From: Opitutia bacterium
Lineage (GTDB): Bacteria; Verrucomicrobiota; Verrucomicrobiae; Opitutales; Opitutaceae
Length of the DNA: 49,781 nucleotides
NCBI GenBank assembly: GCA_947442255.1
Contig: CANEVO010000013.1
Coordinates: forward strand, 1 to 49,781
Direction of reading: 5' to 3'
The position numbers and the translations under genes were made by a program. The notes under the pieces were generated by a model that was not told the origin of the DNA, did not search any database, and saw only the letters and a list, made by a program, of their open reading frames with translations. Below, one piece after another: positions 7,803 through 17,900 of this stretch. How positions within the stretch are numbered: the first letter of the stretch is position 1; every line of letters starts with the position of its first letter.

Positions 7803-9971
7803 TCAACCGAGCGACAGGTCCACGCGCTTCACGTCCTTCACCGGCCATTTGGTAACGGTGAGGCCCTTCGCACTGCGCGAGCTGACCGGCACGTTTGTCA
7901 GGTCGAACTCCAGTTCGCGCACGCGCGCGCCACTGCGACCGTCGATGAAGATCTGGAGCTTTTGCGGCATCTCCTTTTCCTTCTTGCTCACCTCGAGGTA
8001 GACGACGCGGGATCCTTCCGACTTCACCAGCGGATAGAGTTTGTCCCGGGAAAGCCCGCCGATTTGGAAGCGCTTCGCGAAAGCCTTCCCGGATTCCTTG
8101 TCCTGGTAGACCATCGTGTAGAACGCGGTGTCGCCATCCTTCGGGAAGACCGCGCAGTGCATGATCTCGCGGCCCATGAAAACCTTGTCCGCCACCTTCG
8201 CGACCTTGAGCGAACCGTCGCGCATGATCGTGAGCGCACTGTCGAGAATCGTGCATTCCTGCACAAACTCGTACTGGCGCCAGTTGAGCCCGATGAAACC
8301 GTCGTCCCGGTTGACGTAGAGCCGCTGGTTGGCGGAGACCACCTCCGACGCGTCGATCTGCGCGATCTCGTCGTAGCTCGTCCGCCGCTTGCGCCCCTTG
8401 CCGTATTTCTCCTGCAACATCTCGAACCAGCTGATCGCATAGTTCGTGAGGTTCCGCAGATTCACCTTCGTTTCCTTGATACTCTCCTCGATTTTCTTGA
8501 GCGCTTCGTCGGCCTGGAAGCGATTGTAGGCGGAGATGCGCTTGATCCGGATTTCCGTGAGCCGCGTGATATCCTCATCGGTCACCGGCCGCCGGAGGGC
8601 TTTCAGGAACGGCTGCAATCCTTCGCGGATCTCCGCCAGCACGCTTTCCCAAGTCTTGGATTTCTCGATCCGCCGGTAGATGCGCTCCTCGATGAAAATG
8701 CGCTCGAGCGAGTCCCAGTGCCATTGCTGCTCGAGTTCCTCCAGCTTGATCTCGAGTTCCCGCTTCAGCAGCGCCTTCGTCCGGTCGACCGCGCGCCGGA
8801 GAATTTCGCGCACACCGATGAACTGCGGCTTGTCGTTTTCGATCACGCACGCCGCGGGCGAAATGTTCTGCTGGCAGCCCGTGAAAACGTACAGCTGCTG
8901 GGTGACCTGGTCCGGATCGCTGCCCTGCGGCAGGTGCACCAGAATCTCCACCGCGTCGGCCGTATTGTCGTCGACATGCCGGACCTTGATCTTGCCCTTG
9001 GCGTTGGCCGCGAGGATCGACTCGATCAGCGTCTCCGTTGTGGTGCCAAACGGCAGTTCGGTGATCGCGAGCAGATACTTCGAGCGCTGCTCGATTTTCG
9101 CCCGGACCTTCACCTTCCCGCCCCGCTCGCCGTCGTTGTATTCCGAAAAATCCGCGATGCCGCCCGACGGGAAATCCGGGAAAATGCGAAAGGTTTTTCC
9201 CTGTAGGTGATTGACCGCCGCCCGGCAGAGATCATTGAAATTATGGGGAAGAATCTTGGTCGCGAGCCCGACCGCGATGCCCTCCGCTCCGTCGAGCAGC
9301 ACGATCGGGAACTTGGCGGGCAGCGTTACGGGTTCGCGCGCGCGGCCGTCGTAACTGAGCTGCCAAGTCGTAGTCTTCGGGTTAAAGAGGACGTCTTTCG
9401 CAAAATTCGTCAGCCGGGCCTCGATGTACCGTGGCGCGGCCGCCTCGTCGCCCGTGAGCGTGTTGCCGAAATTACCCTGGGGCTCGATCAGGAACGCGCG
9501 CTGGCCGATGGCCACGAGCGCGGCGCCGATCGACGCGTCGCCGTGGGGATGCAGCGCCATCGTGCGACCGACCACGTTGGCGACCTTGTGGAAACGCCCG
9601 TCATCCATGTCCCACAACGTGTGAAGAATGCGCCGTTGCACCGGCTTGAGCCCGTCATCGATATGCGGCACCGCGCGGTCGAGGATGACGTAGCTGGCAT
9701 ACTCGAGAAACCAGTTGCGGTAGCTGCGCGCCAGCGGCGAGTCCTCGGTCTGGACATTATCCCCGCCCCAGCGTTTCGACGGCGGTGGCGGCGTGGTTTC
9801 CGCGGTCACTGGCGCCGCGGCTTCAGGGCCCTTGGGCTCCGAGGGCTTCGGCGGCATTGCAGCCGCCCCGGACTTTGTTTCGCCCCCCCCGGGGGGCGTC
9901 ACCTCGGCACTGCCGTTCAGCGGCAGCTCAGGTTGGTCGTCATCTTTTTTCGGGCTCTTCTTCTTGGACAT
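7803..9971 (-). CDS. parC: DNA topoisomerase IV subunit A-like (type IIA topoisomerase A subunit)
   Basis: The strand-breaking subunit of a type IIA topoisomerase, 722 residues from the ATG at 9971 (MSKKKSPKK). The frame stays open upstream to 10046, but the Lys-rich start is more plausible. A low-complexity Pro/Ala-rich leader of about 70 residues precedes the winged-helix domain (YASYVILDRAVPHIDDGLKPVQRRILHTL). The catalytic tyrosine lies in AAAPRYIEARLT (about Tyr182), followed by VLLDGAEGIAVGLATKILPHN. The C-terminal region lacks a recognisable GyrA box, favouring a ParC-like or Chlamydia 'GyrA2'-like paralogue over DNA gyrase. The partner ATPase gene (13284-15125) is on the same strand but separated by other genes. 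A separate gyrA/gyrB pair presumably exists elsewhere in the genome (inference). Confidence 0.88.
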   Translation of the reverse strand: MSKKKSPKKDDDQPELPLNGSAEVTPPGGGETKSGAAAMPPKPSEPKGPEAAAPVTAETTPPPPSKRWGGDNVQTEDSPLARSYRNWFLEYASYVILDRAVPHIDDGLKPVQRRILHTLWDMDDGRFHKVANVVGRTMALHPHGDASIGAALVAIGQRAFLIEPQGNFGNTLTGDEAAAPRYIEARLTNFAKDVLFNPKTTTWQLSYDGRAREPVTLPAKFPIVLLDGAEGIAVGLATKILPHNFNDLCRAAVNHLQGKTFRIFPDFPSGGIADFSEYNDGERGGKVKVRAKIEQRSKYLLAITELPFGTTTETLIESILAANAKGKIKVRHVDDNTADAVEILVHLPQGSDPDQVTQQLYVFTGCQQNISPAACVIENDKPQFIGVREILRRAVDRTKALLKRELEIKLEELEQQWHWDSLERIFIEERIYRRIEKSKTWESVLAEIREGLQPFLKALRRPVTDEDITRLTEIRIKRISAYNRFQADEALKKIEESIKETKVNLRNLTNYAISWFEMLQEKYGKGRKRRTSYDEIAQIDASEVVSANQRLYVNRDDGFIGLNWRQYEFVQECTILDSALTIMRDGSLKVAKVADKVFMGREIMHCAVFPKDGDTAFYTMVYQDKESGKAFAKRFQIGGLSRDKLYPLVKSEGSRVVYLEVSKKEKEMPQKLQIFIDGRSGARVRELEFDLTNVPVSSRSAKGLTVTKWPVKDVKRVDLSLG

Positions 9972-10091
9972 TCTCGAGGGAAATGGGTTGGAGCGTGCAC
10001 GCTGGCACGCACGCGGCGAGGGCGTCAAGGGGGCCGTTGGTCGCACTGCGGCCGCAACTCCCGCGCCGCGAAACTCCGGCGGCTGGCGTGG

Positions 10092-11207
10092 TCAGATCGG
10101 AGTCGTGATACTGACCGGGATCGATCCCTGCCGCGCGGAGCGGAGACAGGCATCCAGGACGCGCTGGGTCTTCAGGGTGATTTCCGGCCAGTGCGGATCG
10201 ATCTGCCCGGAGAGCACCCGCTCGGAAAAGACCCGAAACAGGGAGGACTCCTGCGACCCCACCGCGTTGTTGGCGGGCTCTGCGACGTTCTCCGTCTCGC
10301 GGTGCTCATGCATGTCGAACCGGCAGCCCTTGACGGCAAATTCCGACCGGTCGACGTCGAAGCGCAGGGCGGACCCGGCGAACGGCAGCACAAAGTCGCG
10401 AATTTCGAGGAGGCCGCATTCCCCGCTGATCGTGGCCCATTGGGCGTTCTGTGCTGTGAACGAGCAGTAGAACGAAGCGGAGACTCCGTTCGAGAAAAAC
10501 AGATTGCCCTGGAACGCCAGCGGAACGGCGGGGGCCCCGCCCGGCGGCTGCGCCTCGGCGCAAATCCGGCCGATTACCGTCACGGGCACTTCATAGCGCA
10601 GCGCCCAGAGCGTGAATCGCAGGCAATACCACCCCAGATCCCCCAGGCAACCGAGCGGCTCCAGCGTGCCGTGCGACCGGGCCACGGTCGCAAGAAATTC
10701 CGCGTCCTCCGCAAAACTGAACTGCGAGGCGATGTGCCGGAGGGCGCCCAAGCGCTTCCCTTCATCGAGCACGGCGCGCATCCGCTCCAGACGCCTGCTG
10801 TGCATGAACATGACGCCATCCATGTATTGGACCCGGTTGCGGGCGCACGCGGCGACGATCCTCTCCACCTCCGCCGCCATGCTCCCGGCCGGCTTCTCCG
10901 CCAGCACGTGCTTGCCGGCCTCGGCCGCGCGGATGGCCCACTCGGCTCTGACTCCCGTCGGGAGCGGAATATAAACGGCGTCGATGTCCGGCCGGGCCAG
11001 CAATGCCTCGTAGCCGCCGACCGCGACGGGAACCTGCGGATGCGGCACCTCCGCCTGACATTCGGCGACGAACGCAGCCGCGCGCGCCGCGTCGCGACTG
11101 GCCACGGCGACCAGCGTGGCGTTGCCGGCGTCGCGGATAGCCTGCCAGTTTTTGCGCGCGATATTCGCAGCTCCCAGAATACCCCAGCGACAAAAAGGAT
11201 GGCTCAT
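10092..11207 (-). CDS. Gfo/Idh/MocA family oxidoreductase
   Basis: A 371-residue NAD(P)-dependent dehydrogenase. I chose the ATG at 11207 because the Rossmann motif follows directly (RWGILGAANIARKN, GxxxxA type). The frame is open upstream to 11480, but that stretch is Arg-rich and unlikely to be coding. Further family features are VASRDAARAAAFVAE, DIDAVYIPLPTGVRAEWAIRAAEAGKHVLAEKPAG (the EKP lysine motif) and the C-terminal alpha/beta domain (GVMFMHSRRLERMRAVLDEG). Members oxidise or reduce sugars, inositols or related polyols; the substrate cannot be told from sequence. It is divergent from the Dabb gene across a 217-bp gap. Confidence 0.9.
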   Translation of the reverse strand: MSHPFCRWGILGAANIARKNWQAIRDAGNATLVAVASRDAARAAAFVAECQAEVPHPQVPVAVGGYEALLARPDIDAVYIPLPTGVRAEWAIRAAEAGKHVLAEKPAGSMAAEVERIVAACARNRVQYMDGVMFMHSRRLERMRAVLDEGKRLGALRHIASQFSFAEDAEFLATVARSHGTLEPLGCLGDLGWYCLRFTLWALRYEVPVTVIGRICAEAQPPGGAPAVPLAFQGNLFFSNGVSASFYCSFTAQNAQWATISGECGLLEIRDFVLPFAGSALRFDVDRSEFAVKGCRFDMHEHRETENVAEPANNAVGSQESSLFRVFSERVLSGQIDPHWPEITLKTQRVLDACLRSARQGSIPVSITTPI

Positions 11208-11326
11208 CGCGCGATCAAAAAGAGGCTTCGCCCCGTCGGCAACAATCGGCGACACCCCGGGACGGATTTCCTCCCTGCGCAGGCCAAGCCCCTGTCGGCG
11301 GCAGCGCCACCCTCGGCCAGTCCGCC

Positions 11327-11357
11327 TTGACAATCGGTGTCGGCACCCAACAACCAT
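11327..11357 (+). promoter_or_regulatory. Possible promoter for the secreted Dabb protein
   Basis: A consensus -35 hexamer TTGACA occurs at 11327-11332 in the 217-bp divergent gap. The best -10 candidate, AACCAT at 11352-11357, is poor and the spacing of 19 bp is long. It is recorded because the -35 is perfect and nothing else in the gap looks like a gene. Confidence 0.22.
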
Positions 11358-11424
11358 GCCTCGCCTCGATCGTGACGATCGATCCGCATCCCGCGAAAAA
11401 ACGTCCAACAACAAATCGAAAGCC

Positions 11425-11796
11425 ATGAAGAAACTTACAATGACTCTGATGACCGCCGGCCTCCTCTGGCTCGGCACCACGACCAGTTTTGCCGCCCAGG
11501 CCGCCCCGAAGTCCGTGATTCACGTGGTCACGGTGGCATGGAAGGCCGGCACGACTCCGGAACAGATCCAAGCCGCCCTCGATGGCGTCAAGGCCCTCCC
11601 GGTAAAGTACCCGGGCATCACCCGCGTGTGGGTTAAATCCATCAAGGTACAAGGCGGCAAAGCCAATGCCTTCGTGATGGAGTTTGCCGACGCGGCCGCC
11701 CTGAAAGCCTACGCCGACAGCCCCGCGCAGAAGGAATGGTACAAGCTGTATCTCCCGATTCGCGAAGAGAGCACGACGTTCGACATCACGAACTGA
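11425..11796 (+). CDS. Secreted stress-responsive alpha/beta-barrel (Dabb) domain protein
   Basis: A 123-residue protein from the ATG at 11425, where a typical signal peptide begins (MKKLTMTLMTAGLLWLGTTTSFAAQA). The mature part is one Dabb ferredoxin-like domain: VIHVVTVAWKAGTTPEQIQAALDGVKALPVKYPGI, then AFVMEFADAAALKAYADSPAQKEWYKLYLPIREESTTFDITN. The pattern 'H-V-V-x-V-W-K...AYxxxPxHxxW' is the family hallmark. Dabb proteins form dimeric barrels; some are enzymes of polyketide or hydroxynitrile chemistry and many have no known role. A secreted version is common in this phylum. It is convergent with the S41 protease gene across a terminator hairpin. Confidence 0.85.
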   Translation: MKKLTMTLMTAGLLWLGTTTSFAAQAAPKSVIHVVTVAWKAGTTPEQIQAALDGVKALPVKYPGITRVWVKSIKVQGGKANAFVMEFADAAALKAYADSPAQKEWYKLYLPIREESTTFDITN

Positions 11797-11859
11797 GCCC
11801 GGGAAAATTCCCCGGGGCGTCGGTCGCCGCGGGTGAAAAAGGAACCGCCGCATCCACTC

Positions 11860-11883
11860 CGGCGCTCGTTGCGACGAGCGCCG
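11860..11883. terminator. Bidirectional hairpin between the Dabb and S41 protease genes
   Basis: CGGCGCTCGT (11860-11869), loop TGCG, ACGAGCGCCG (11874-11883): a perfect 10-bp stem in the 117-bp gap between two convergent stop codons. There is no strong T-tract on either side, but the position fits a shared terminator. Confidence 0.6.
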
Positions 11884-11913
11884 CCGAGTAGATCCCACGT
11901 CGAGCCGCGGCCT

Positions 11914-13200
11914 TTACGACCCGAGCGTCGCGACGGACGGAGTTGGCGACTCGCCCGTGCGCAGCAAGCGTAGCGCAGCGTCCAAGTCGGGATCACGGCC
12001 CCGCCGCAGGTCCTCGAGCGTGCGTGCCACCGCCACGTCCGGCTCGATCCCGTTGCCCTCGATGCGACGGCCTTTCGGCGCGAGGTAGTCCTCCCGGCTT
12101 AATTGCAGTTCGCCCCCGTCCGGCAGGCGATAAAACCAGCTGGCCAGCACCGCGCCGGCCGTCTTGCGCCCGATGATCGTCGCGCGCCCGTGATCCTGGA
12201 GTACCGCCGAAAAGATTTCCGCGGCGCTGCCGGTGCCCGCATCCACCAGCACGGTGACCCGCCCACGGTAGTTGGCCGACCCGATCTGCCAGGAATTTTT
12301 GCCGCTGCGGGCGCCGCTGCGAGTAATGAAGGTTCCGCAATCGACCGCCCGATCGAAAAACTCGCCGATGGTGGTGCCGAGCGAGAAGGTGTCGCCGCCG
12401 GGATTCCGCCGCAGGTCGACGACGACTCCGGGCGCCGCCGCGTGCTGTTTCAGCTGCTGACTGAGCCAGCGCCGGTCGAAGGTGTCGAATTGGTCGAACC
12501 GCAAATAGACATAGCCGCCCGGCAATTCGCGGACGACCTGCCGCGCGCCGATCGAAAGCCGCTTCGCCACCAGATCGAGCGTCACCTTCCGGTTTTGCTC
12601 GTCCAGGAACTCCCACTTGGCCGCCTCTCCCACCCGCGGCCGGTAGTCGCTGCGCAACCCCCACGGCTCGCCGTTCAAGGTTTCGACGATCCAGCCTGGC
12701 TTGATCCCGGCCGCCTCGGCGGGACTCTCCGGCAGAACTTCCATGACCACCCAGCGCGCTTCGATCCGCACCATGTTGAAACCCGTGCGCGCCCGCACCT
12801 GCGTCCGTCTTTCCTCCACCTGCACCGGTGGCAGCGCCCGGGTGTGGCTGTCGCGCAGGAGTGCCATCATCCCGTTAAGCGCGCGGTAAAGCGTCCGCTG
12901 ATCGGGGGCGACCGCCGCCGCCGGGGCGAATCGGGCGGCCGCCTCCTCCCAATCCACCCCCCGGAGTTTCGGATCGTAGTGCTTCCGATTCACGAGATCC
13001 CACGCCTTGTTGAAAATTTCGAGATTCTCCGCCGCGCGCGATTGCTGCTCCGCGGGGAGTTGCGCCACCAGCACCTGCATCCGTGGTGCCGTCGCACAAC
13101 CGGTGGCAAAGGCCAGCAGCCCCATCCACCCAAAAACGAAAACCGTACGCCGGGTCGTTGCGCGGAGCGCATACAGGGATTTAAGGGGAAGACAAAACAT
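11914..13200 (-). CDS. S41 family (tail-specific) serine protease, lipoprotein
   Basis: A 428-residue S41 peptidase. The start at 13200 gives an N-terminus with a positively charged region, a hydrophobic core and a lipobox (LLAFATGC), so the protein is likely membrane-anchored in the periplasm. A helical N-terminal domain is followed by a PDZ domain (VMEVLPESPAEAAGIKPGWIVETLNGEPW). The protease core is GVVVDLRRNPGGDTFSLGTTIGEFF, then VLVDAGTGSAAEIFSAVLQDHGRATIIGRKTAG, which contains the nucleophile Ser (GTGSAAE) and the general-base Lys (GRKTAG). Family members degrade or process periplasmic proteins. It sits 83 bp downstream of parE on the same strand and may be co-transcribed. Confidence 0.9.
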   Translation of the reverse strand: MFCLPLKSLYALRATTRRTVFVFGWMGLLAFATGCATAPRMQVLVAQLPAEQQSRAAENLEIFNKAWDLVNRKHYDPKLRGVDWEEAAARFAPAAAVAPDQRTLYRALNGMMALLRDSHTRALPPVQVEERRTQVRARTGFNMVRIEARWVVMEVLPESPAEAAGIKPGWIVETLNGEPWGLRSDYRPRVGEAAKWEFLDEQNRKVTLDLVAKRLSIGARQVVRELPGGYVYLRFDQFDTFDRRWLSQQLKQHAAAPGVVVDLRRNPGGDTFSLGTTIGEFFDRAVDCGTFITRSGARSGKNSWQIGSANYRGRVTVLVDAGTGSAAEIFSAVLQDHGRATIIGRKTAGAVLASWFYRLPDGGELQLSREDYLAPKGRRIEGNGIEPDVAVARTLEDLRRGRDPDLDAALRLLRTGESPTPSVATLGS

Positions 13201-13283
13201 CGACCGAATCAGTTTATCCCTCGCGCTCGGCGGGGCAAAAAAATTCACTGGCCGGCCTCCGCTTTGCCCTAACGGCATCGGCC

Positions 13284-15125
13284 TTAAACTTCCACGAGGT
13301 CCTTCTGCACCTTCAGGTTGTCGATGATGAAGTCCTGCCGCTCGGGCGTGTTCTTGCCCATGAAGAATCCCAGCAGCTCATCGCTGTTGTGCAGGTGGTT
13401 CAATGTTACCGGCTCCAGCCGGATATCGTCGCCGATGAAACCCTTGAATTCACCGGCGGAAATCTCCCCGAGGCCTTTGAACCGCGTGATCTCGTGGCTC
13501 GCCCCCAGTTCCACGACGGCGGCCTGCTTTTCCTGCTCCGAGTAGCAGTAGCGCGTCGTCTTCTTGTTGCGCACCCGGAAGAGCGGCGTCTCTAGGACGA
13601 AGAGATGGCTGTTCCGAATCAGATCGGGAAAAAATTGCAGGAAGAACGAAATCAACAGCAGCCGGATGTGCATGCCGTCCACATCGGCATCCGTCGCGAT
13701 CACGATCCGGTTGTAGCGCAGGCCGTCCATGCCGTCCTCGATGTTCAGGGCGGACTGGAGGAGATGGAACTCCTCGTTCTCATAGATCACCTTTTTGGAG
13801 AGCCCATAGGTGTTCAGCGGCTTGCCCTTGAGCGCAAAGACCGCCTGCGTCTGCACGTCGCGCGTGGCGGTCAGTGAGCCGGCGGCCGAGTCGCCCTCGA
13901 CGATGAAGAGCGTGCTCTCCTCGGCCCGATCCGAACGATCACCCAGGTGCACCCGGCAGTCGCGCAGCTTGCGGTTGTGCAGGGACGCTTTTTTCGCCCG
14001 CTCGCGCGCGAGATTGCGGATGCCGGCGAGTTCCTTGCGCTCGCGCTCGCTTTCCTCGATCCGGGTGCGCAGCGCCTCGGTGGTCTCCTTGTTCTTGTGG
14101 AGATACCCGTCGAGCGACTGCTGCATGAACTTCCCCGCGAAATCCTTCAGGCTGGGCCCGTCCGGCCCCACATTCGCCGAGCCCAACTTGGTCTTGGTCT
14201 GCGATTCGAAAACCGGCTCCATCACCCGCACGGCCACGGCCGCGTCGATGGACTGGCGGATGTCCGCGGCATCGAAGTCCCGTTTGAAGAAATTGCGCAC
14301 CGTGTCGACCAGCGCCTCGCGAAACGCCGCGAGATGTGTCCCCCCCATCGTCGTGTGCTGGCCGTTGACGAACGAGTAGTACTCCTCGCCGTAATGCCCG
14401 CCGTGGGTGAACGCCACCTCGATGTCCTCGCCCTCGAGATGAATGATCGGATAGAGCGGCTCGCCGCTCAGGTTTTTTTGCAGCAGATCGCGCAGGCCGT
14501 GCTCCGACTTGAAGGGCTTGCCGTTCAACGTGAGTGTGAGCCCCCGGTTAAGGAACGCATAATTCCACAGCATGTCCGCGATGAACTCGGGACGGAATTT
14601 GAAATCCTTCCCGAAGAGATCCTCATCGGGGATGAACTCGATCAACGTGCCATTACGCTCGTCGGTCTTCGCCACCTTGTGGTCCTTCTTCAACTTGCCC
14701 CGGGCGAACTCGACCAGCTTGGCCTGGCCTTCGCGAAACGCCTGGGCCCGGTATTCGACGGCGAGGGCATTGACCGCCTTCTGGCCGACGCCATTCAGGC
14801 CGACGGATTTTTGAAACGTCTCGCTGTCGTATTTCGCGCCGGTGTTGATGATCGAGACGCAGTCGATGAGCTTGCCCAGTGGAATGCCGCGGCCGTAGTC
14901 GCGCACGCGCAGGGTGCGCTCGGTGAGTTCCACCTCGATCTTCCGGCCGTGGCCCATGGTGAATTCGTCGATGCAATTATCGATCGTCTCCTTGAGCAGG
15001 ACGTAGATGCCGTCCTCGGCGTGGCTGCCGTTGCCGAGCCGTCCGATGTACATGCCGGGGCGGAGCCGGATGTGCTCGAGCGAGCTGAGGGTCTTGATGC
15101 TGGCTTCGGTGTAGGCTTGGGCCAT
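13284..15125 (-). CDS. parE: DNA topoisomerase IV subunit B-like (type IIA ATPase subunit)
   Basis: The ATP-hydrolysing subunit of the type IIA topoisomerase, 613 residues, close to ParE length. The GHKL ATPase motifs are present: [24 protein letters not shown], and [14 protein letters not shown]. The QTK loop ([11 protein letters not shown]) contacts ATP. The TOPRIM domain shows [24 protein letters not shown] and [20 protein letters not shown], with the metal-binding Glu and Asp residues intact. The C-terminus RFKGLGEI matches the GyrB/ParE family. It looks more like the divergent 'second' type IIA pair (as in Chlamydiae) than canonical GyrB. It probably pairs with the A subunit at 7803-9971. 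Confidence 0.88.
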   Translation of the reverse strand: MAQAYTEASIKTLSSLEHIRLRPGMYIGRLGNGSHAEDGIYVLLKETIDNCIDEFTMGHGRKIEVELTERTLRVRDYGRGIPLGKLIDCVSIINTGAKYDSETFQKSVGLNGVGQKAVNALAVEYRAQAFREGQAKLVEFARGKLKKDHKVAKTDERNGTLIEFIPDEDLFGKDFKFRPEFIADMLWNYAFLNRGLTLTLNGKPFKSEHGLRDLLQKNLSGEPLYPIIHLEGEDIEVAFTHGGHYGEEYYSFVNGQHTTMGGTHLAAFREALVDTVRNFFKRDFDAADIRQSIDAAVAVRVMEPVFESQTKTKLGSANVGPDGPSLKDFAGKFMQQSLDGYLHKNKETTEALRTRIEESERERKELAGIRNLARERAKKASLHNRKLRDCRVHLGDRSDRAEESTLFIVEGDSAAGSLTATRDVQTQAVFALKGKPLNTYGLSKKVIYENEEFHLLQSALNIEDGMDGLRYNRIVIATDADVDGMHIRLLLISFFLQFFPDLIRNSHLFVLETPLFRVRNKKTTRYCYSEQEKQAAVVELGASHEITRFKGLGEISAGEFKGFIGDDIRLEPVTLNHLHNSDELLGFFMGKNTPERQDFIIDNLKVQKDLVEV

Positions 15126-15236
15126 GGCGGGTTGCGCGAAAGCAGAGCCAGAGCGCCCAGGTTGACAAGCGCGATTGCGACACTTGCCGCGAACCGCCTC
15201 GTTCCCTCACGCTTCGCCTCAACCCTGTTTATTCCC

Positions 15237-15896
15237 ATGAAAAAACTCGCCTACATCGCCGCTGGCCTACTCGCCCTCGCCCTCGTCGCTTTCTTCACCC
15301 TGCAGTTTTTCCTCGGTTCCATCGTCACCGCCGGGGTCAATAATTTCGCGCCCAAGCTCACACAAACGACCGTCGTCCTCCAAAGCGCGAGCATTTCCCC
15401 GCTCTCCGGCAGCGGTACCCTGTCCGGCTAGTCGTCGGCAGTCCGAAGGGCTGGAGCGACGGCAACCTCTGCTCGCTCGGCAAGATCCACCTCAGTGTCG
15501 CGCCGTTTCCCCTCCTGGGCGACCACATCGTGATCAACGAAATCTCTGTTGAGGCGCCCGAGTTCAAATACGAGACGAAAGCCGTCGCCAGCAACGTCAA
15601 CGACCTGCTGAAAAACATCGAGGCACGATAGGCGCCGGCCCGACGGCCACCACCACGAGCGGTAAGCCCATCAAGTTTGAAGTGAAGAAATTCAGCATGC
15701 AAAACGGCCGCGTGCGTCTCGGCGTCGGCGGAACCGGCATGAGCCTGCCCATGCCGCCGATCACCCTGACCGACCTCGGCACCAAGGAGGGCGGCATCAC
15801 CCCGGATCAACTTGTCTTTGCGGTGATGAAGAACGTGACCGGCAGCGTCGGCAGCGCCACGGCCAGCGCCGCCGGGGACATCGGCAAGACCGGCGC
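15237..15896 (+). pseudogene. AsmA-like membrane-anchored protein, two frameshifts and 3' truncation
   Basis: The reading starts at an ATG with a clear N-terminal membrane anchor (MKKLAYIAAGLLALALVAFF). It runs to LSGSGTLSG at 15428, then needs one added base to resume as VVGSPKGWSDGNLCSLGKIHLSVAPFPLL. A second missing base near 15625 (GAG GCA ACG expected) is needed to continue as IGAGPTATTTSGKPIKFEVKKFSMQNGRV. The joined protein resembles short AsmA-like envelope proteins ('LPPITLTDLGTKEGGITPDQL' near the C-terminus). After IGKTGA (about 15896) the sequence turns into the tail of a gene on the opposite strand, so the 3' end is lost. Family assignment is tentative; the loss of the frame is directly visible. 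Confidence 0.7.
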
Positions 15897-17759
15897 CGCT
15901 CACTTGGACCGTGTAGCCGCCCGGCGGCAGGCGCACCACGAGCGCGGCATCCTTGCTTCCCGGCGGGAGGTCGAACGCTCCGGCCGCGAGAAACACCGCC
16001 TGCAACGCCGCCGTCTGTCCGCCGTCGCCCTACTGGTCGTTGCTCGCGACGGTGAATGATTTTCCGAGGGGGATGATCGCGAGCCGCGGGTCCGCCAGCA
16101 CGTCGTTCACCCCGAACGGCGCGACGCCGGGGACTACGGCCCGCACCAGCACTCGTTTCGGCGCCGTCCCTCCGATCAAGAAGCCCGGCGCCAGGATCTC
16201 GGCGTCCACCCCGGAGAATCCAAGCGCCGAAACGTTCACGAGCCGCACCAGCGCCGTCTGGGGCTCCAAATCGTAAACCTCGGCCAGCGCGATGCCCGTG
16301 GTGGCGACGCCGGCGGGTGACACGCGCACCGAATAGCCGCTACTGCCCGCCGCACCAAGGGTAGCAACCAGGGCCGCGTCGCGGCTGCCCACCTCGAGGG
16401 AAAACGCCCCATTCGCGCTGCTCACCGCCTCAAACCCCGGGCTCGCACTCCAGTTGTCGTTGGCCAGCAAAACGGTCGCGCTGCCTTGCGGAATCACCTC
16501 CAGCCTTGGATCGGACAGGGCCCCGGCCACCGCGTAAGAATTTCCGAGCGTCGGGCCCACGGCGCGAATCAGGAGCGATTTTTCCCAGGTGCCCGCAAAA
16601 CGAAGCCCGGCGTGAGCACTCCGCCCGACGGCACGAGCCCGCGCGTGGACACGTTGATCAGCCGGCTGGGCGTGAAATCGTCCACCGTGACCATCGCGAC
16701 CTTCGATTCGGTGGAAATGCCACTACCCGTCACCGTGACGGAATAGAATCCCATGTCCGCCGCGGTGACGTTTTCGAGGAAAAACAACCCCTGCCTTGAA
16801 CCCGCGATGGAGGCGTCGAGCGGAACGCCGTTCTTATTCCACTGGTAGCTGAGCGGTGGCCCGAAATAGAACGAGGCACTCGTGGACAGCAGAGCCGAGC
16901 CGCCCACCGCCGTGTGCTGATTGACGGGCGAAAAATCGATCACGGGCCCCTCCGGCGGTTGCAGCGTGACATATTCCACGCCGTCAAAATGCGACAAGTC
17001 CCCGCCGGTGGCCGCGGTCGGATGGGCGTCGCGATAGGCTGACGGTACGATGAAAGCACTCCGATCCGTGACGCCATAGGGCGCAAACTTCGCGAAGGTC
17101 TCGTCGTCCATCAGATCGAACGGCGACACCAACCGATAGCACGGAGCCTTCGGCACCTGGTTCCCGCCGTTCATGTCGAAGAGCGGTGAAGCGTGCCACG
17201 CAGCGCCGACAGCCCCGTCGAAATCGATTCCTTCCTGCACATTGGCAAAGCCGAGCGCGTCGCCAGCCGTCACACGCATTCCGGCCCGCACCGACGACGC
17301 CACGGCGACGTGGAACAACCGAATCTCGAACGCCGGGTAGCCATCGGACGCCAGCGAGATCTGGTAGCCGCGCGGCTCGCCACTCGCGAGCAGGCTGCCC
17401 TCGGGCGCGATCGTGGAGAGCGTGCCGGTGGCCGGCGCGAACACGGGAATCGAGGGCGGTTTTCCCAGCAAGCTGCGGCGGGGCGTGAAATAGTTTTTTA
17501 GGCTCCGGCCGGCTTTTTCATAATTGTCCGAAAACGAGTGGCCCGCGACCGAGCGATATTTTGAAATCGCAGTGAGATAGCTGGGATCGACGTAAACGTG
17601 CGTGATGAACTGCGGCAGCGGCGCCGCGGGATCCCACGGGCGGCTGGAGTCGGGACCGGCGTGCAGCAAATTTTCCAAACCGGCGACGAAAAGCCCAACG
17701 ACAAGCCCCGCTCGCTGCCAGCGGGCGACCGATCCGCCGGCACGTCGCGACCATCGCAT
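15893..17759 (-). pseudogene. Exported M23-like/Ig-domain protein with C-terminal beta repeats, broken
   Basis: A start at 17759 gives a basic N-terminus and hydrophobic segment (AGLVVGLFVAGLENLLHA). The next part (VFAPATGTLSTIAPE, GYQISLASDGYPAFEIRLFHV, VRAGMRVTAGDALGFANV) resembles a degenerate M23/biotin-lipoyl-like fold. An Ig-like domain follows (YQWNKNGVPL...AADMGFYSVTVTG), then repeats of the Verrucomicrobia type 'RLINVSTRG...LIRAVGPTLG...DPRLEVIPQG'. The frame is lost at a run of four A (16597-16600 on the plus strand; one base missing). It resumes to NDQ, meets an in-frame TAG at 16030-16032 where Trp is expected (NDxWGDGG), then continues to YTVQVSGA and stops matching at about 15893. 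There the 3' end abuts the truncated AsmA-like gene. Confidence 0.75.
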
Positions 17760-17900
17760 CCCCCGACCGTGCCGGCCCGCAAACCTCGCGGCAAGCGACG
17801 AGTGCCACCCGGCGGTTCGATCGCGGCTTCGGATCTCCGGTGGCGGCGCGCCGCACGCTCGCACGTTGACCTCACGCCCGCGCCGCGCTCCGCTCGTCGC

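Noticed and set aside
10047..11480. Long upstream extensions of the parC and Gfo/Idh frames
   Set aside because: The extra N-terminal residues are Arg-rich and have no family match. The internal ATGs at 9971 and 11207 begin at the conserved or Lys-rich N-termini.
15682..16059. Plus-strand ORF starting MKKFSMQNGRV as a separate gene
   Set aside because: Its first part is the continuation of the frameshifted AsmA-like gene and its second part is antisense to the Ig-domain pseudogene.
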